From Pyrinomonadaceae bacterium (GTDB lineage: Bacteria; Acidobacteriota; Blastocatellia; Pyrinomonadales; Pyrinomonadaceae): 64,000 nt of DNA. The stretch is taken from assembly GCA_030841085.1 (NCBI GenBank), contig JAVEDP010000020.1, forward strand, positions 1-64,000. The letters run 5' to 3'. The translations under genes and the position numbers were made by a program. Of the stretch, positions 18,920-28,507 are shown piece after piece. The notes under the pieces were generated by a model. That model was not told the origin of the DNA and made no database searches. It saw only the letters and a program-made list of their open reading frames with translations. How positions within the stretch are numbered: the stretch's first letter is position 1; each line of letters opens with the position of its first letter.

Positions 18920-19549
18920 ATGGTGCGAATAAAAATTTGCGGCATTACAAATTTAGAAGACGCCTTGGCGTGTGCCGCTGCCGGGGCGGACCTGCTCGGC
19001 TTTAATTTCTATCCTGGCAGTTCGCGTTACATCGAACCCGCTGCGGCGCGCGAAATTATTCGGCAACTTCCAGCAGTCATTCTGAGTGTGGGTATCTTCG
19101 TCAATGCTGGAAAGCCAGATAACGTGGCGCGTTTGGCCGATATTGCCGGCGTGGCTGCGGTGCAATTACATGGCGCCGAATCACCGTCTTACTGTCGACA
19201 GCTAATTGGAAGATTTGTGATTAAGGCGCTGCGGGCTAATCAAGAATTCAAGCCGGAAAGCGCGGAGAACTATCCAGTTGATGCTGTCCTGCTCGATAGT
19301 TTTGACGCACATCTGGCCGGCGGTACCGGCAAAGTGTTTGATTGGTCGTTGGCGCGACGAACCGGCAAGTTAGTACCAAAACTATTTCTGGCTGGCGGCT
19401 TGGGACTGGAAAACGTTGCTGAAGCCGTGGCAAGCGTCCAGCCCTATGGAGTCGACGCTTGCAGTAGTTTGGAAAGTTCGCCTGGACGCAAAGACATCGC
19501 ACGAGTGCGGGCATTCATTAATGCGATTCGGGACCGCGTAGTGGCATAG
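18920..19549 (+). CDS. trpF: Phosphoribosylanthranilate isomerase
   Basis: The 209-aa TIM barrel catalyses the Amadori rearrangement before TrpC. It opens with MVRIKICGITNLEDA (catalytic Cys in KICG). It has GFNFYPGSSRYI, VGIFVN, VQLHGAE, the catalytic Asp in AVLLDSFD and the phosphate loop FLAGGLG near the C-terminus. ATG 18920 follows GAGG. Its last codons and TAG stop (19547-19549) are supplied by the left arm of a family B palindrome, so the C-terminus ends with residues encoded by the repeat. Confidence 0.96.
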   Translation: MVRIKICGITNLEDALACAAAGADLLGFNFYPGSSRYIEPAAAREIIRQLPAVILSVGIFVNAGKPDNVARLADIAGVAAVQLHGAESPSYCRQLIGRFVIKALRANQEFKPESAENYPVDAVLLDSFDAHLAGGTGKVFDWSLARRTGKLVPKLFLAGGLGLENVAEAVASVQPYGVDACSSLESSPGRKDIARVRAFINAIRDRVVA

Positions 19550-19598
19550 ACTTCAGTCTGTGCTGTGGTACGAAACCACAGACTAGAGTCTATGCCAC
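19541..19598. repeat. Palindromic repeat, family B (copy 2)
   Basis: Arms GTGGCATAGACTTCAGTCTG and CAGACTAGAGTCTATGCCAC pair almost fully around a GTGGTACGAAACCA loop. The left arm provides the stop codon of trpF. Confidence 0.92.
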
Positions 19599-19638
19599 TT
19601 TTTGAAAGACTTGGCGACGAAATGAGAGGTTAGGTTTG

Positions 19639-19737
19639 ATGAATCACAACGAACCCGATGCCGGCGGACATGGTGGCATAGACTTCAGTCTGTGCTGTGG
19701 TGCGAAACCACAGACTAGAGTCTATGCCACTTTTTGA
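19639..19737 (+). pseudogene. Aborted first copy of the trpB start
   Basis: The first copy of the duplication keeps the ribosome-binding region GAGAGG and the ATG. After eleven TrpB codons the frame runs into the second palindrome and stops at TGA (19735-19737), giving a 32-codon frame. It may be translated and could act as a small upstream frame competing with, or coupling to, trpB; it is not a functional enzyme. Confidence 0.75.
19673..19730. repeat. Palindromic repeat, family B (copy 3)
   Basis: This is the second copy of the palindrome within the tandem duplication, ending 40 bases before the functional trpB start. Confidence 0.92.
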
Positions 19738-19770
19738 AAGACTTGGCGACGAAATGAGAGGTTAGGTTTG

Positions 19771-20985
19771 ATGAATCACAACGAACCCGATGCCGGCGGA
19801 CATTGGGGACCATACGGTGGCCGCTTTGTTCCGGAAACCTTGATCGCTCCGCTCGATGAATTGACCGCGGCGTTCCTGGCGCTGCGTGGGGACGCCGGTT
19901 TCAAAACAGAATTCGAAGGGCTGTTGCGCGACTACTCTGGAAGGCCGACGCCGTTGTTTTACGCCGCTCGCCTAACCGAAGCCGCCGGAGGTGCGCGAAT
20001 CTATCTCAAACGTGAGGACCTGTCGCACACCGGTTCGCACAAAATAAACAACGCGCTGGGCCAGGTCCTCCTGGCGCGTCGGATGGGCAAGAAAAGAATT
20101 ATTGCCGAAACGGGAGCAGGCCAACACGGAGTCGCGGTGGCAACTGTCTGCGCGCTGTTTGGGCTTGAATGCGTCATTTACATGGGTAGCGAAGACATGC
20201 GTCGGCAGGCGCCCAATGTTTTTCGCATGCGACTCTTGGGCGCTGAAGTTCGTGAAGTGAACGCCGGGTCGTGCACTTTGAAAGATGCTATCAACGAGGC
20301 GTTGCGCGATTGGGTAAGCACTCCGGCGGAAACCTACTACCTGCTGGGAAGTGCCCTTGGTCCACATCCTTACCCGCTGATGGTGCGCGAATTTCAAACC
20401 GTGATTGGTCGGGAAGCGCGCGCGCAAATTCTCGCAGCCGAAGGGCGTCTCCCCGATGTTTTGCTCGCTTGCATTGGCGGCGGGTCGAATTCCATCGGTT
20501 TGTTTCATCCGTTTCTCGAGGACAATGTACGCATGATTGGCGTTGAGGCTGGTGGAACTGGAGATGAGTTAGGCAATCATGCGGCGCGATTTATTTCGGC
20601 CGGCGGCGGTCGCCCGGGCGTCCTGCAGGGAACCTTGAGTTATGTGCTGCAGGACGAACGCGGACAAATCGCGGCAACGCATTCCATTTCAGCCGGACTT
20701 GATTACCCGTCGATCGGTCCGGAGCACGCATACCTTCATGACACCGGGCGCGTGGAATACGTTGCAGCCTCAGACGACGAAGCGCTGGAAGCTTTTCAAA
20801 AACTTTCACAGCTTGAAGGAATCATTCCCGCGCTCGAATCGGCCCACGCGATTGCTCATGCGATGCCGCTTGCGCGCGAACTGGGCCCGGACCGCTGCAT
20901 GATAGTGAACCTGTCGGGACGTGGAGATAAGGACGTGCAAACCGTGGCTGAGCTCCTCAATCAGGAGGTCTCTTGCGACGAATAG
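19771..20985 (+). CDS. trpB: Tryptophan synthase beta subunit
   Basis: The 404-aa PLP enzyme joins indole and serine. The PLP lysine lies in [18 protein letters not shown], and [11 protein letters not shown] and the glycine-rich phosphate-binding [10 protein letters not shown] are intact. [14 protein letters not shown] marks the TrpB1 type that pairs with TrpA. ATG 19771 has GAGAGG about 13 bases upstream; a TTG directly before it is not needed. The gene overlaps trpA by 13 bases. Its 5' end is duplicated just upstream. Confidence 0.97.
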   Translation: MNHNEPDAGGHWGPYGGRFVPETLIAPLDELTAAFLALRGDAGFKTEFEGLLRDYSGRPTPLFYAARLTEAAGGARIYLKREDLSHTGSHKINNALGQVLLARRMGKKRIIAETGAGQHGVAVATVCALFGLECVIYMGSEDMRRQAPNVFRMRLLGAEVREVNAGSCTLKDAINEALRDWVSTPAETYYLLGSALGPHPYPLMVREFQTVIGREARAQILAAEGRLPDVLLACIGGGSNSIGLFHPFLEDNVRMIGVEAGGTGDELGNHAARFISAGGGRPGVLQGTLSYVLQDERGQIAATHSISAGLDYPSIGPEHAYLHDTGRVEYVAASDDEALEAFQKLSQLEGIIPALESAHAIAHAMPLARELGPDRCMIVNLSGRGDKDVQTVAELLNQEVSCDE

Positions 20986-21758
20986 AGAAAGCTTTTGCGA
21001 AACTCAAAAGGGCCGGACGTGGTGGATTAATACCTTTTATTACGGCTGGCGATCCCAATCTCGAAGTGACTAGCGAATTAATAATCGAGTTGGCCCGCTG
21101 TGGAGCAAGCATCATCGAGTTAGGCGTTCCGTTCAGCGATCCAATGGCCGATGGGCCGGTGATTCAAAGATCGTCAGAACGTGCCCTGCGCAACCGAGTC
21201 GGCATTGAAGAGATTTTGCAAACTGTTTCCGGCACACGTGAACACACAGACGTTCCTATCGTGCTTTTTAGTTACTTCAATCCGTTGCTGCAGTTTGGTT
21301 TGGAACGACTTGCCAGGGAAGCGGCGCGCGTTGGCGTGGACGGCGTATTAGTGACCGACCTGGCGCCGGAAGAAGCTGAAAACTTTCAAAGCGCATTGTC
21401 GGCACAGAAGCTCGCCACGATTTATTTAGTCGCGCCTACCTCGACCGATGATCGTTTGCAGATGATTGCGAAGCGCGCCGCGGGTTTCATTTATGCGGTA
21501 TCGCGCACCGGCATAACTGGAATGAGAAAAGAATCAAGTGAAGCCGCGGCAACATTGGTGGCACGCATGCGGACTGTGACCGATTTGCCCATAGCCGTCG
21601 GCTTTGGGATTTCGAATAAGACGCAGGTTGATGAAGTGTTGGGCTATGCGGACGCGGCGGTCGTGGGTTCGGCGATCGTTGCCGAGATTGAGAAGCAAGC
21701 CGGAAACGATGACTTGGTGAAAGAAGTGGGAGGCTTCGTCAGATCACTCATGGTGTGA
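20973..21758 (+). CDS. trpA: Tryptophan synthase alpha subunit
   Basis: The 261-aa TIM barrel releases indole from indole-3-glycerol phosphate and channels it to TrpB. Conserved motifs: [13 protein letters not shown], the catalytic Glu in [19 protein letters not shown], the catalytic Asp in [21 protein letters not shown] and VGFGIS. The start is TTG at 20973, inside the end of trpB, with an excellent AGGAGG at 20963-20968; no ATG is available in the right place. Overlap and strong site imply balanced, coupled translation with trpB. Confidence 0.96.
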   Translation: MRRIEKAFAKLKRAGRGGLIPFITAGDPNLEVTSELIIELARCGASIIELGVPFSDPMADGPVIQRSSERALRNRVGIEEILQTVSGTREHTDVPIVLFSYFNPLLQFGLERLAREAARVGVDGVLVTDLAPEEAENFQSALSAQKLATIYLVAPTSTDDRLQMIAKRAAGFIYAVSRTGITGMRKESSEAAATLVARMRTVTDLPIAVGFGISNKTQVDEVLGYADAAVVGSAIVAEIEKQAGNDDLVKEVGGFVRSLMV

Positions 21759-21802
21759 CAGAGCGGACGGCAGTTTTGTTTTGTTTCGAGAGGCGGCGAA
21801 AA

Positions 21803-22699
21803 ATGGGAACAACAACCGATAAGCAAAGCGACTTGCTGCGAGATCATGCTGACGCGCGGATGGTCACCGCAAACCCAAACGAAATCGCGGCGGAGCGAAA
21901 CCAAATCGTTCAACTCGATCCGGATCATCCTGGTTTTCGCGATCCGAGTTATCGCGCGCGCCGCAACGAGATTGCGCGCCTGGCAATGGAATATCAACCC
22001 GGCGAGCCAATCCCGGATGCTCCCTATGACGCAAAAGAGGATCAACTCTGGCAAAGCATTTTGCAGATAATCGAACCGCAGCATCGTCGGTACGCCTGCC
22101 AGGAATATCTCGATTGCATTGCGCGCTTGGATTTACCGCGCGATCGCATTCCCCAACTGAGCGAAGTCTCGGCAAAAGTTGAAAGCATAAGCGGCTTTCG
22201 TTTGGAATCGGTCGCCGGACTGGTTCAGCCGCGCGTGTTTCTCGAGTCGCTAGCGAATGGAGTGTTTCTTTGCACGCAATATATTCGTCACCACTCGACG
22301 CCGCTTTATACTCCTGAGCCCGACGTCGTTCACGAGTTGTTGGGCCATGCGGTCACTCTGGCGAGCAAGCATTTTGCGGAGCTGAATCGATTGGTTGGCC
22401 GCGCAGTGAAAGGCACAGCGAGTTCGGAAGCACTGGAGAGGCTGTCTCGCGTTTACTGGTACACGCTCGAGTTTGGCGTCTTGATTGAGCAAGGCGAACT
22501 GAAGGCGTATGGCACCGGACTACTTTCTTCGGCAGGTGAGCTTGAGGATATGAACAACGCTGAATTGCGACCACTTGATTTGGAAGAAGCCTCTCGACTT
22601 GAATACGACCCGACGCGCTTTCAGCCGGTACTTTTCTGTGCCAGCTCGTTTGAGTCGATGTATGAACAGTTGAGTGAATTCCTCGTTGGCTTTCAATAA
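21803..22699 (+). CDS. phhA: Aromatic amino acid hydroxylase (phenylalanine 4-monooxygenase-like)
   Basis: The 298-aa protein belongs to the pterin- and Fe(II)-dependent aromatic hydroxylases. The iron triad is visible: two His in PDVVHELLGHAV and Glu in VYWYTLEFGVLIEQG. FRLESVAGLVQPRVFLESLA also fits. Phenylalanine hydroxylase is the usual bacterial activity, producing tyrosine, but tryptophan hydroxylation cannot be excluded from sequence alone. ATG 21803 follows GAGAGG; a GTG at 21755 overlapping the trpA stop (GTGA) is an alternative giving 16 extra residues. It is the last gene of the trp operon, so it is probably under the same attenuator. Confidence 0.88.
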   Translation: MGTTTDKQSDLLRDHADARMVTANPNEIAAERNQIVQLDPDHPGFRDPSYRARRNEIARLAMEYQPGEPIPDAPYDAKEDQLWQSILQIIEPQHRRYACQEYLDCIARLDLPRDRIPQLSEVSAKVESISGFRLESVAGLVQPRVFLESLANGVFLCTQYIRHHSTPLYTPEPDVVHELLGHAVTLASKHFAELNRLVGRAVKGTASSEALERLSRVYWYTLEFGVLIEQGELKAYGTGLLSSAGELEDMNNAELRPLDLEEASRLEYDPTRFQPVLFCASSFESMYEQLSEFLVGFQ

Positions 22700-22784
22700 A
22701 CTTGCGGGCACTGATGGGCGGGTTGAAAATTAAGAACCTGATTGGGATTCATCGCGTTTGCAAACTCAGGTGGGGCGACGCGAA

Positions 22785-22957
22785 GCGATCTCATTAGCAC
22801 CGCGGCTTTAGCCCGGTGATCCAGTTTTGCAGACTACCCAGAAACTGTTTCGAACGGTTTCTGCTGATCCCTCACCAACAAAAAACCGTTAAAAACGGTT
22901 CACTTTCCGTTCTGCTTTGCTATCACCGGGCTGAAGCCGCGGTGCTAATGAGATCGC
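22785..22957. repeat. Long palindromic repeat, family G
   Basis: Outer arms GCGATCTCATTAGCACCGCG and CGCGGTGCTAATGAGATCGC are perfect complements, extended by GCTTTAGCCCGGTGAT and ATCACCGGGCTGAAGC. The middle contains AACCGTTAAAAACGGTT. It lies just after the last trp-operon gene and may mark its end, though no U-run is seen. Confidence 0.92.
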
Positions 22958-23346
22958 TCCGCGCTCCCGCGCAAGCGCCCGCAGCAAAGCCGGGAATCCT
23001 ATCCATCTCTACCAGGTTTCAGACCTAGTAACTTCCCGGCATCTGGCTGGTTGCGCGCATTCGCACTCCTTGTTAGACTTCGCTTCGTAAATTACGTGTT
23101 TGCAGGCGAATGAGCTGAACGACTTGCTCTTTTGCCGGTTCTAATTTTTGATGGGATGCTCCTGAAGACCTTCGTTATGAATCGAACAATAACTCGGTTC
23201 TTTAGTTTTTGATTACCAGCCTCTTACGGCGGGTTCGGCGAAGGCGCTCCTATCAGATCCGATCAGTTGAAGTAGTAAATAGTGAATCGCAAATCGTGAA
23301 TAGGAAGTGCCAGGGCCACTTTATGAGTTGGCTTTGTCTACGCTGT
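22958..23346. other. Intergenic region upstream of thrS without a recognised gene
   Basis: No convincing coding frame was seen. GCCGGGAAT (near 22994) can pair with ACTTCCCGGC (near 23031) around a 40-base loop, a possible structured leader or RNA. No T-box consensus (AGGGTGGNACCGCG) was found before thrS. Short GTAAATAGTGAATCG units near 23272 are mirrored by ATTCACGATCCACGATT near 23532. Confidence 0.5.
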
Positions 23347-23500
23347 GCGGCTTTGCCGCCTTCCGTGCGGAAAGCGTATGGCTTTCCGTAAGGGACATAT
23401 GAGTTTGAGGCTATGCCTCGGATTGTGAGGCGTAGCCTCAGGATTGATGATTGACGCTCGGTAAGGCAGAGCCTTACCGCACGGAAGGCGGCAAAGCCGC
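23347..23500. repeat. Nested palindromic repeat, family A (copy 4)
   Basis: Outer arms GCGGCTTTGCCGCCTTCCGT and ACGGAAGGCGGCAAAGCCGC are perfect complements over 20 bases. The core is GAGGCTATGCCTC and GAGGCGTAGCCTC. It ends 61 bases before the thrS start. Confidence 0.92.
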
Positions 23501-23561
23501 TGACTTGAGTTGCGAACGGCGTTTCCATTTACGATTCACGATCCACGATTTACGAGAAGAG

Positions 23562-25535
23562 ATGAGCGAGATAAACGTACAACTTGGCCATGGACCAGCG
23601 ACGCAGATGCCTGCGCCGGTTACGGTCGGCGAGGCGCTGAAGAAGCTGGACCGCGAAGCGGCAAAGCAGGCTTTGGCGGCGCGCGTTAACGGCCGTGAAG
23701 TTGATCTCGCCTTCACGCTCGACGTGCAGCAAAACGGTGAGGCGCTCGAGATTGAGCCGGTCCTGCCGCAAACGCTCAAAGGTCTGGACGTGCTGCGTCA
23801 CTCGACTGCGCATCTGCTCGCGGCCGCAGTGCTTGATTTGTTTCCCGGGACCAAGCTGGGAATCGGCCCGGCGCTGCTTGAAGATCCGCGCTACGGATTT
23901 TTCTACGACGTGATTGCGCCGCAGCCTTTAACCGAAGCTGATCTTCCGCTCATCGAAAAGCGAATGCGCCAGATTGCCAGCCGCAATCTTGCTTATCGGC
24001 GCGAAGAGATTTCCAAAGCGAGAGCGCTGGAGATTTTCAAAGAACGCGACGAGCCATTGAAGTGCGAGCTGATTGATGAGAAGGCAGGCGACGTCGTCAG
24101 TGTTTACTACATCGATAGCTCGCCGTTCATCGACTTTTGCCTTGGACCGCACGTGCCGAACACCAACAAGTTGCGCGCGTTCAAGTTGTTGTCGCTTGCC
24201 GGCGCTTACTGGAAAGGCGACGCTGCGAACACCCAGATGCAGCGCATCTATGGCACCGCTTTCTTCTCGCAGGAAGAATTGGACGCCTGGCTAAAGCAAC
24301 GCGAAGAAGCCGAGAAGAGAGATCATCGCCGGTTGGGCAGGGAACTCGATCTGTTCTCAATCCAGGAAGAGTATGGCCAGGGCTTGATTTTCTGGCACCC
24401 GAAGGGCGGCATCATTCGCCAGCAAATGGAAGACTACCTGCGCGGCGAGTTGATCAAACGCGACTACAGCTTTGTCTATACTCCGCACATCGCCAAACGC
24501 GAGCTGTGGCAGATTAGTGGGCATGAACAGAGTTACGGCGACTCAATGTTTGCGCCGACGACGATTGAAGAAACCGAATTTCGGCTCAAGCCGATGAACT
24601 GCCCGTTTCATATTGGCATCTACAAATCGCAACAGCGTTCGTATCGCGACCTGCCGCAGCGTTATGCGGAGATGGGCACCGTTTATCGCGCCGAACTTTC
24701 CGGAACCTTGCACGGGCTAATGCGAGTTCGCGGGTTTACCGTCGATGACGCGCACCTATTTTGCACGCCTGAACAGGTGCGGAAAGAAATTGACGATTGC
24801 GTCGACTTTGCCTATTCAGTGCTCAAGACTTTTGGGTTTGAGAAGATAAAATTTGAACTGTCGGTTAAGGGCAACGATACTTCGAAGGAATGGCTGGGCT
24901 CGGATGAACAATGGCAGAAGGCCGAGGTTGCGCTCGCTGATGCTTTGCAAGCTCGAAAAATCGAATACGAGCGCATTGAAGGGGAAGCCGCGTTCTATGG
25001 GCCAAAGATTGATTTCAAAGTTGAAGACGCTATCGGCCGGCTGTGGCAGTTGGGAACGGTGCAGTGGGACTTTAATTTGCCGGAACGTTTTCAGCTTGAG
25101 TACATAGGCGAGGACAATAAACCGCACCGGCCGGTAATGGTCCATCGCGCATTATTCGGTTCGATTGAGCGCTTTTTTGGAGTCTTGATTGAGCATTACG
25201 CCGGCGCGTTTCCGATGTGGCTGGCGCCGGTGCAGGTTGCCGTGTTGCCGATCACCGATCGCGTTAACGAGTATGCTGAAAAGGTTTCAGCTGAACTGAA
25301 GGGCGCCGGCTTGCGGGTCGAGACAAACTTAAAGAGCGAAAAGATTGGCGCAAAGATCCGTAACGCCCAAATGCAGAAGACCCCGTTCATGCTGGTGCTG
25401 GGCGATCGCGAAATGGAACAGGGAATCGTTGCGGTTCGTGAGCGCACCAAAGGCGACATTGGCGTAATGTCGCTTAACGAATTTGTTGAGATGGCGCGCA
25501 AGCTTGTCGAGCTGCGTGCGTTGACTAACGCTTAG
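23562..25535 (+). CDS. thrS: Threonyl-tRNA synthetase
   Basis: The 657-aa class II synthetase has a TGS-like N-terminal domain, the editing-domain motif [11 protein letters not shown] near residue 81, and a catalytic core with [12 protein letters not shown] (zinc Cys), [24 protein letters not shown] and a C-terminal anticodon-binding domain (PVQVAVLPI and following). ATG 23562 begins MSEINVQLG; the frame continues upstream into a repeat. Its stop TAG at 25533 abuts a heptamer repeat tract. It is the first gene of a translation operon running to pheT. Confidence 0.96.
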   Translation: MSEINVQLGHGPATQMPAPVTVGEALKKLDREAAKQALAARVNGREVDLAFTLDVQQNGEALEIEPVLPQTLKGLDVLRHSTAHLLAAAVLDLFPGTKLGIGPALLEDPRYGFFYDVIAPQPLTEADLPLIEKRMRQIASRNLAYRREEISKARALEIFKERDEPLKCELIDEKAGDVVSVYYIDSSPFIDFCLGPHVPNTNKLRAFKLLSLAGAYWKGDAANTQMQRIYGTAFFSQEELDAWLKQREEAEKRDHRRLGRELDLFSIQEEYGQGLIFWHPKGGIIRQQMEDYLRGELIKRDYSFVYTPHIAKRELWQISGHEQSYGDSMFAPTTIEETEFRLKPMNCPFHIGIYKSQQRSYRDLPQRYAEMGTVYRAELSGTLHGLMRVRGFTVDDAHLFCTPEQVRKEIDDCVDFAYSVLKTFGFEKIKFELSVKGNDTSKEWLGSDEQWQKAEVALADALQARKIEYERIEGEAAFYGPKIDFKVEDAIGRLWQLGTVQWDFNLPERFQLEYIGEDNKPHRPVMVHRALFGSIERFFGVLIEHYAGAFPMWLAPVQVAVLPITDRVNEYAEKVSAELKGAGLRVETNLKSEKIGAKIRNAQMQKTPFMLVLGDREMEQGIVAVRERTKGDIGVMSLNEFVEMARKLVELRALTNA

Positions 25536-25604
25536 TTTCAAGTTTCAAGTTTCAAATTTCAGGTTTTTGAACTTGAAACTTGGAACTTGAAACTTGGAAC
25601 TTCC
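25533..25604. repeat. Heptamer repeats TTTCAAG and complement between thrS and infC
   Basis: The left half is GTTTCAA repeated three times with variation; the right half is AACTTGAAACTTGGAACTTG-type units, giving a hairpin between thrS and infC. The tract begins at the thrS stop codon. Confidence 0.85.
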
Positions 25605-25622
25605 AACCCTAGGAGGTGAGGT

Positions 25623-26324
25623 ATAGCTACAGGCTTTCGAGGTCGCGGCTCGCGCCCGGACAACCGGCGCCTGCCCATTGCCCGCATTAACGAAAGAATT
25701 CGCGTGGCCCAAGTGCGCGTCATCGGCGACGACGGCGAACAGCTCGGCGTCATGGATATTCGCGATGCCATTCGCGCCGCCCGGGAAAAAGGTTTGGATT
25801 TGGTGGAAGTGGCGGCAACAGCCGATCCGCCGGTTTGCCGCATTATCGACTTCGGAAAATTTCAGTACGAAGCGAAGAAGAAGGCGAACGAGGCGAAGAA
25901 GAAGCAGGTCACGATCACCGTTAAGGAAGTTAAGTTTCGTCCAGGTACCGACGATCATGATTACAGCTATCGCATGAAGCATGCGCGCGAATGGCTGGAA
26001 GAAGGCGACAAGGTTAAAGCCACCATTTGGTTTCGTGGCCGGGAAATGACGCACCGCGAGTTAGGGGCGCGCATCCTGGAGCGACTGGAAAAAGACCTGA
26101 TTGACGTCGGTGAAGTGGAATCGCGGCCACGCATGGAAGGGAACCAGATGTTCATTATCCTGGGGCCAAAGAAACATAAGAGCGCCGCCAAGGCTGAACA
26201 ACCGGCAGCGCCGAGCGTTAAGCCGGCCCCTAAAGCAGAAACCAATAAGCCTGAGCAGCCGGTCGTGGCAAGCAATACGCCCGAGCCGAAGGTGGAGAGC
26301 AATAAGCCGGCAGACGCGGGGTGA
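25623..26324 (+). CDS. infC: Translation initiation factor IF-3 with a probable AUA start codon
   Basis: The frame beginning at ATA (25623-25625) gives a 233-aa IF-3. Its N-terminus includes [20 protein letters not shown], the conserved opening of the family. A full AGGAGG (25611-25616) lies six bases upstream, which fixes the start; no ATG or GTG precedes NERIR in this frame after that site. The usual GTG at 25704 would remove conserved residues. The core ([30 protein letters not shown]) is intact, and a 45-residue Lys/Pro/Ala/Glu-rich tail follows residue 188. Non-AUG starts in infC are known to serve autoregulation, because IF-3 discriminates against them. Confidence 0.92.
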   Translation: MATGFRGRGSRPDNRRLPIARINERIRVAQVRVIGDDGEQLGVMDIRDAIRAAREKGLDLVEVAATADPPVCRIIDFGKFQYEAKKKANEAKKKQVTITVKEVKFRPGTDDHDYSYRMKHAREWLEEGDKVKATIWFRGREMTHRELGARILERLEKDLIDVGEVESRPRMEGNQMFIILGPKKHKSAAKAEQPAAPSVKPAPKAETNKPEQPVVASNTPEPKVESNKPADAG

Positions 26325-26332
26325 GACCAAAT

Positions 26333-26420
26333 TAGATTTCAGATCTCAGATTTGAGATCTCAGAAGCAAAGACAAGATTTTAGATTTCAGATCTCAGATT
26401 TGAGATCTCAGATTTTAGAA
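26333..26420. repeat. Heptamer repeats CAGATTT/GAGATCT between infC and rpmI
   Basis: AGATTTCAGATCTCAGATTT is present twice (26334 and 26380), each followed by GAGATCTCAG. Units are seven bases with partial self-complementarity, allowing several alternative stems. Confidence 0.85.
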
Positions 26421-26438
26421 GTGAAGAGAGAGGAAATT

Positions 26439-26642
26439 ATGCCAAAACTAAAAACACACAAGGGCGCTGCCAAGCGCTTTCGCTTGACCGCCAGCGGAAA
26501 AGTGAAACGCGGTCATTCGCATGCGCGCCATATCTTGACCAAGAAAACCAACAAGCGAAAACGGCTGCTCGACATTGATGGGCTGGTTTCAAAATCCGAC
26601 CTGGGGCGTGTGTCTGCGATGCTGCCCTATGGAAGAGACTAA
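26439..26642 (+). CDS. rpmI: Ribosomal protein bL35
   Basis: The 67-aa basic protein begins [20 protein letters not shown], diagnostic for bL35, and has [20 protein letters not shown] precedes ATG 26439 by about six bases. It has the standard position between infC and rplT. Confidence 0.97.
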   Translation: MPKLKTHKGAAKRFRLTASGKVKRGHSHARHILTKKTNKRKRLLDIDGLVSKSDLGRVSAMLPYGRD

Positions 26643-26653
26643 GAGTTCGCATG

Positions 26654-26744
26654 TCCGACAAACTTTAGTTTGTCGCCGGCTTTGTCGATGTCGACAGAAC
26701 GGGACTCAGGCGGACAGGTAGCGACAAACTGAAGTTTGTCGGAC
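26654..26744. repeat. Palindromic repeat, family D, between rpmI and rplT
   Basis: Arms GTCCGACAAACTTTAGTTTG and CAAACTGAAGTTTGTCGGAC pair with one mismatch. The AAACTTTAGTTT heart resembles the GACTTTAGTC heart of family B, so the families may be related. Confidence 0.9.
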
Positions 26745-26761
26745 AAAGTTAAGGAGAGGTT

Positions 26762-27142
26762 ATGCCAAGAGCAAAACGTGGAAACAAGCGCCTCGAACGG
26801 CGCAAGAAAATTTTGAAGCTGGCGAAGGGTTATCGCGGCACTAAATCGAAACTTTATCGTTCTGCAAAAGAGTCCGTCGAGCGTGGATTAAACTTCGCGT
26901 ACACCGGACGCAAACTGAAGAAACGAGATTTTCGCAGCCTTTGGATTGTTCGCATTGGCGCGGCTGCGCGGCTGAATGGAATGAACTATTCACAACTCAT
27001 GCACGGCTTGAAACTGGCGGAGATTGAGTTGGATCGCAAGGTGCTCGCCGATCTAGCGGTCAATCAGCCGGATGCTTTCACGGAAGTGACGGTCCAAGCC
27101 AAGAACGCGCTTGAAAACAAGAAAGAGAAGGCCGCGGCTTAA
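26762..27142 (+). CDS. rplT: Ribosomal protein bL20
   Basis: The 126-aa 50S assembly protein has the classic start [55 protein letters not shown] and NYSQLMHGL. In many bacteria it represses its own operon by binding the leader; no such site was identified here. AAGGAGAGG precedes the start. Confidence 0.97.
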   Translation: MPRAKRGNKRLERRKKILKLAKGYRGTKSKLYRSAKESVERGLNFAYTGRKLKKRDFRSLWIVRIGAAARLNGMNYSQLMHGLKLAEIELDRKVLADLAVNQPDAFTEVTVQAKNALENKKEKAAA

Positions 27143-27196
27143 GTGTCTTATAGTAATCGGCATCTGGTTGTTCGCTCGGCGGACAGTTGAAAATAG

Positions 27197-27216
27197 CCCA
27201 GCGATTCATCGCTGGG
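27197..27216 (+). terminator. Perfect hairpin between rplT and pheS
   Basis: CCCAGCGAT pairs with ATCGCTGGG around a two-base loop, followed only by TTTA. It may attenuate transcription into pheS or be a short repeat; the weak U-run argues against a strong terminator. Confidence 0.45.
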
Positions 27217-27313
27217 TTTATCGCATCGGCTTCTTTCTAGTCCGCTGAGCGGACGGCTGAAGGCAATGCAGCGTCCGTTTCACGGACTAAATCAGATTGG
27301 CGCCTTCAAGGTA

Positions 27314-28414
27314 ATGACGAACCCCAACAGCCCGGAAGACCCAAGGGTAGCGGTTGAAAGCGCACGCAAAGCGTTCGAGCAGGAGTTCGAACGCTTTGTC
27401 CGCTTAACGGATGCTTCTGCGCTGGCGCTTAGTTTGGCTGACGCCGAAACCGAACAACGGGCGCTGGCCGATTTGCGCACTCGGCATATGGGTAAGAAAA
27501 GCGCCCTGGCTGCGTGCAAAAAGCTAATCGGCAAGGTTGCGCCGGATGAGCGCGCCGCTTTCGGCCAACTGGTGCAACGGGCTGAAGCTGAGATTACGGA
27601 GCGGGTCACAACGGCGGACGAGACGCTCAACAGCTTGCTGCAATCTGCGCGCAGAGAGCGCGACCGCATCGATGTAACCCTGCCGGGCCGCCGACCGCGC
27701 CAGGGACACATTCATCCGATAACGAAATTGCGAGAGCGCATTGAGGACATTTTCGTTTCGCTGGGTTACGCGATTGAAGACGATCGGGAAATTGAAACGG
27801 ACTTCTACAATTTCGACGCGCTGAACATTCCGGCAAATCATCCAGCACGCGCGCCGCAAGACACTTTTTACACGACCGAGGGTTTTGCGCTTCGTTCGCA
27901 AACTTCGACGGTGCAGATTCATGCGATGCAAAGACGGGGCGTGCCGCTGCGAATGATTGCGCCGGGCCGGGTATTTCGTCGTGACACTCCGGATCCGACA
28001 CACAATCCGATGTTCTTTCAAGTTGAAGGTTTGTGCGTTGACCGCGGGATCACGATGGCCCACTTGAAAGGAACGGTTGCGGAATTTCTGCGCCGCATGT
28101 TTGGCGCGCAGACGGTAACGCGTTTCCGGCCATCGTATTTTCCGTTTACCGAGCCGAGCGCTGAGTTTGATTTCAGTTGTTTCAAGTGCGGCGGCAGCGG
28201 CTGTCGCATTTGCAAACAGTCGGGCTGGATCGAACTCGGAGGATCAGGCATGGTCCATCCAAATGTCCTGAGGATAGCCGGCGTCGATCCGGAAATCTAC
28301 TCCGGCTTTGCTTTTGGACTGGGCATCGATCGTATGTGCGCTTTGATGTACGGGCTGGACGACATTCGCCTGCTTTTCGAAAACGATATTAGGTTCCTGG
28401 AACAGTTTGATTGA
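27314..28414 (+). CDS. pheS: Phenylalanyl-tRNA synthetase alpha subunit
   Basis: The 366-aa class II synthetase subunit has an N-terminal coiled coil that would contact tRNA (about residues 10-100). The catalytic domain has [51 protein letters not shown] and the [10 protein letters not shown] motif 3. The Cys cluster [17 protein letters not shown] is typical of bacterial PheS. ATG 27314 follows AAGG. It forms an alpha2-beta2 enzyme with PheT. Confidence 0.96.
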   Translation: MTNPNSPEDPRVAVESARKAFEQEFERFVRLTDASALALSLADAETEQRALADLRTRHMGKKSALAACKKLIGKVAPDERAAFGQLVQRAEAEITERVTTADETLNSLLQSARRERDRIDVTLPGRRPRQGHIHPITKLRERIEDIFVSLGYAIEDDREIETDFYNFDALNIPANHPARAPQDTFYTTEGFALRSQTSTVQIHAMQRRGVPLRMIAPGRVFRRDTPDPTHNPMFFQVEGLCVDRGITMAHLKGTVAEFLRRMFGAQTVTRFRPSYFPFTEPSAEFDFSCFKCGGSGCRICKQSGWIELGGSGMVHPNVLRIAGVDPEIYSGFAFGLGIDRMCALMYGLDDIRLLFENDIRFLEQFD

Positions 28415-28427
28415 TTAAACCCGGTTC

Positions 28428-28506
28428 GTTGTCAGTTGTCAGTGGTCAGTTGTAAAGACAATTTGCCATTTCACATGCAACGGACAACTGACTACTGACC
28501 ACTGAC
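28428..28506. repeat. Heptamer repeats GTCAGTT/GTCAGTG in inverted pair before pheT
   Basis: The left tract GTTGTCAGTTGTCAGTGGTC and the right tract GACAACTGACTACTGACCAC are complementary. The right tract abuts the pheT start at 28508. A very similar tract is at 63335-63532 before tadC. Confidence 0.88.
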
Positions 28507-28507
28507 G

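Larger units (their letters stand above)
19541..19803. repeat. 132-bp tandem duplication spanning the trpB start
   Basis: Positions 19541-19671 are repeated at 19673-19803 with a single mismatch (A at 19570, G at 19702). Each copy contains the palindrome, the trpB ribosome-binding region and the first eleven codons of trpB. The near identity shows that the event is recent or maintained. Confidence 0.97.

Noticed and set aside
21755-21802. GTG at 21755 as the start of the hydroxylase
   Set aside because: It overlaps the trpA stop and is possible, but the extra 16 residues are not conserved and ATG 21803 has a better ribosome site; kept only as an alternative.
22816-23028. A 70-codon frame within the palindrome after the trp operon
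   Set aside because: It runs through both arms of a repeat, has no ribosome-binding site and no recognisable product.
22958-23346. T-box riboswitch before thrS
   Set aside because: The T-box consensus and a terminator/antiterminator pair were not found.
28428-28506. Short direct repeats resembling a CRISPR array
   Set aside because: Units are seven bases in direct succession with no unique spacers and no cas genes nearby.
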